Assembly: GCA_024231375.1 (NCBI GenBank)
Contig: JAAEQP010000080.1
Coordinates: 1 to 14,629 of the forward strand
DNA length: 14,629 bases
Direction: 5' to 3'
Origin: a bacterium
Lineage (GTDB): Bacteria; Hydrogenedentota; Hydrogenedentia; Hydrogenedentiales; SLHB01
Shown here: in pieces, positions 14,056 through 14,629 of the stretch
Layout: each line of letters begins with the position of its first letter
How positions within the stretch are numbered: the stretch's first letter is position 1
Program-made: the position numbers and the translations under genes
The notes under the pieces: generated by a model
What the model was told of the DNA's origin: nothing
Databases searched by the model: none
The model's input: only the letters and a program-made list of their open reading frames with translations

Positions 14056-14629
14056 TTACCCGTTAGGTTTGAGGAAGCCGGTTTCCGTGCCGTAGCGGAC
14101 GGTTCGGGCAGCATTATCAATCTGCTTCTCCACGAGGTCCACGAGACACCATTCATCCGTTTCGGCGTCTTGTTTGCCGCCGGTCATCCCGTATTCCTCC
14201 TTCAGCTTGGGTAGTAGCGTGGCAAGTCTTGGGTGGACGTCTTGTGCCGTTTTTGGGAAGTCCTCGAAAGCGATATCGAGGTAGGTTGCGGCGCGAACGC
14301 GGTGCTCAAAGGGCGCAGGCTTTTCCAGATAGGCGAGAAGCGCCTCCAGCAGCACTTCGTGACCATGGTAGTCCGTGACGCCGTTGAACGCGCGCGTGTC
14401 CGGCGGGGGTACGCCATAGTCCACACGCCACCGCAGACCTGTCACCATTGTGTGCAGCACTGCACTGATGTGAGTACGGAACAAGCGTTCGTCCCCCATG
14501 CCCCAGAAGATGTCCAAGTCGTCTGGAATGCCGTCTTCCATGAGTATGCGGGTCGCTAGTAGGATCCCTTCGTATGACGATTGCTTCTGGTGAGGAGCGG
14601 CACTCTTGGGTGTTGGGCCTAGGATGCAG
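14056..14629 (-). CDS. Unrecognised protein, C-terminal part (5' end beyond window)
   Basis: The frame is open from the right edge to TAA at 14056, giving 190 residues of a longer protein; the internal ATG at 14541 has no SD, so the frame probably continues outside. No family is recognised. The visible part is mainly helical and acidic, with a SYEGILLATRILMEDG start, a WRVDYGVPPPDTRAFNG stretch and a KLKEEYGMTGGKQDAETDE tail. No membrane segment or metal motif is evident. It is convergent with the SDR gene, 21 bp apart. Codon usage appears less GC-rich at third positions than in the neighbours, which may reflect transfer or simply a low-expression gene. It could still be an orphan or spurious frame, but the uninterrupted length and normal composition favour a real gene. 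Confidence 0.65.
   Translation of the reverse strand, partial: CILGPTPKSAAPHQKQSSYEGILLATRILMEDGIPDDLDIFWGMGDERLFRTHISAVLHTMVTGLRWRVDYGVPPPDTRAFNGVTDYHGHEVLLEALLAYLEKPAPFEHRVRAATYLDIAFEDFPKTAQDVHPRLATLLPKLKEEYGMTGGKQDAETDEWCLVDLVEKQIDNAARTVRYGTETGFLKPNG

Noticed and set aside
14452..14465. GTGCAG-CA-CTGCAC palindrome
   Set aside because: It lies inside a coding frame, and the loop is too short for a stable hairpin with all pairs. No regulatory context.

Overview
The window is a GC-rich, densely coded bacterial chromosome segment with ten complete protein genes and two genes cut by the window edges. Nothing in it is phage, transposon, CRISPR or tRNA/rRNA. The gene mix suggests a member of the PVC/Planctomycetota or Hydrogenedentota-like lineages. 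It includes a DUF2723 glycosyltransferase fused to TPRs, a LemA protein beside an uncharacterised membrane protein, a xylose-isomerase-like sugar epimerase, an atypical SDR and an exported TIM-barrel-like protein. The ribosomal protein L33 has an ECTE...SRY...KYN...HT.H form that fits those groups. The lineage is an inference from protein style, not a phylogeny.

Layout. Positions 1-2325 (minus strand) look like a two-gene operon. An exported metallo-beta-lactamase-fold hydrolase (1411-2325) comes first, then, 55 bp later, a putative lipoprotein with a duplicated helical motif and a glycosidase-like domain (1355 down past position 1). A divergent intergenic region (2326-2451) separates it from a plus-strand run. 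That run begins with the DUF2723/TPR glycosyltransferase (2452-4563), which overlaps a MATE/MOP-superfamily transporter (4560-5915) by ATGA. A candidate promoter then precedes an uncharacterised one-TM protein (6027-6707) and lemA (6762-7328). After these come an aldo/keto reductase (7394-8392), a sugar phosphate isomerase/epimerase (8505-9293) and recG (9315-11423).

rpmG (L33, 11499-11672) runs on the minus strand, convergent with recG. It has a good terminator, a near-consensus promoter and a leader of about 100 nt. A 314-bp divergent region separates it from trpS (11987-13048). trpS is followed by an atypical SDR-family epimerase (13096-14034) that lacks the catalytic Tyr. A convergent, unrecognised minus-strand gene runs off the right edge (14056-14629).

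Common threads. Most genes have clear Shine-Dalgarno sites. Five of the translation start regions carry a compact GC-rich inverted repeat directly upstream of the SD. Four promoter candidates share an 18-bp spacer. The housekeeping genes (recG, rpmG, trpS) are interspersed with envelope and carbohydrate genes. I see no clear defence or mobile system. The most unusual items are the exported protein with duplicated HTH-like repeats, the coupled glycosyltransferase/MATE pair, the LemA partner, and the SDR without its catalytic tyrosine.
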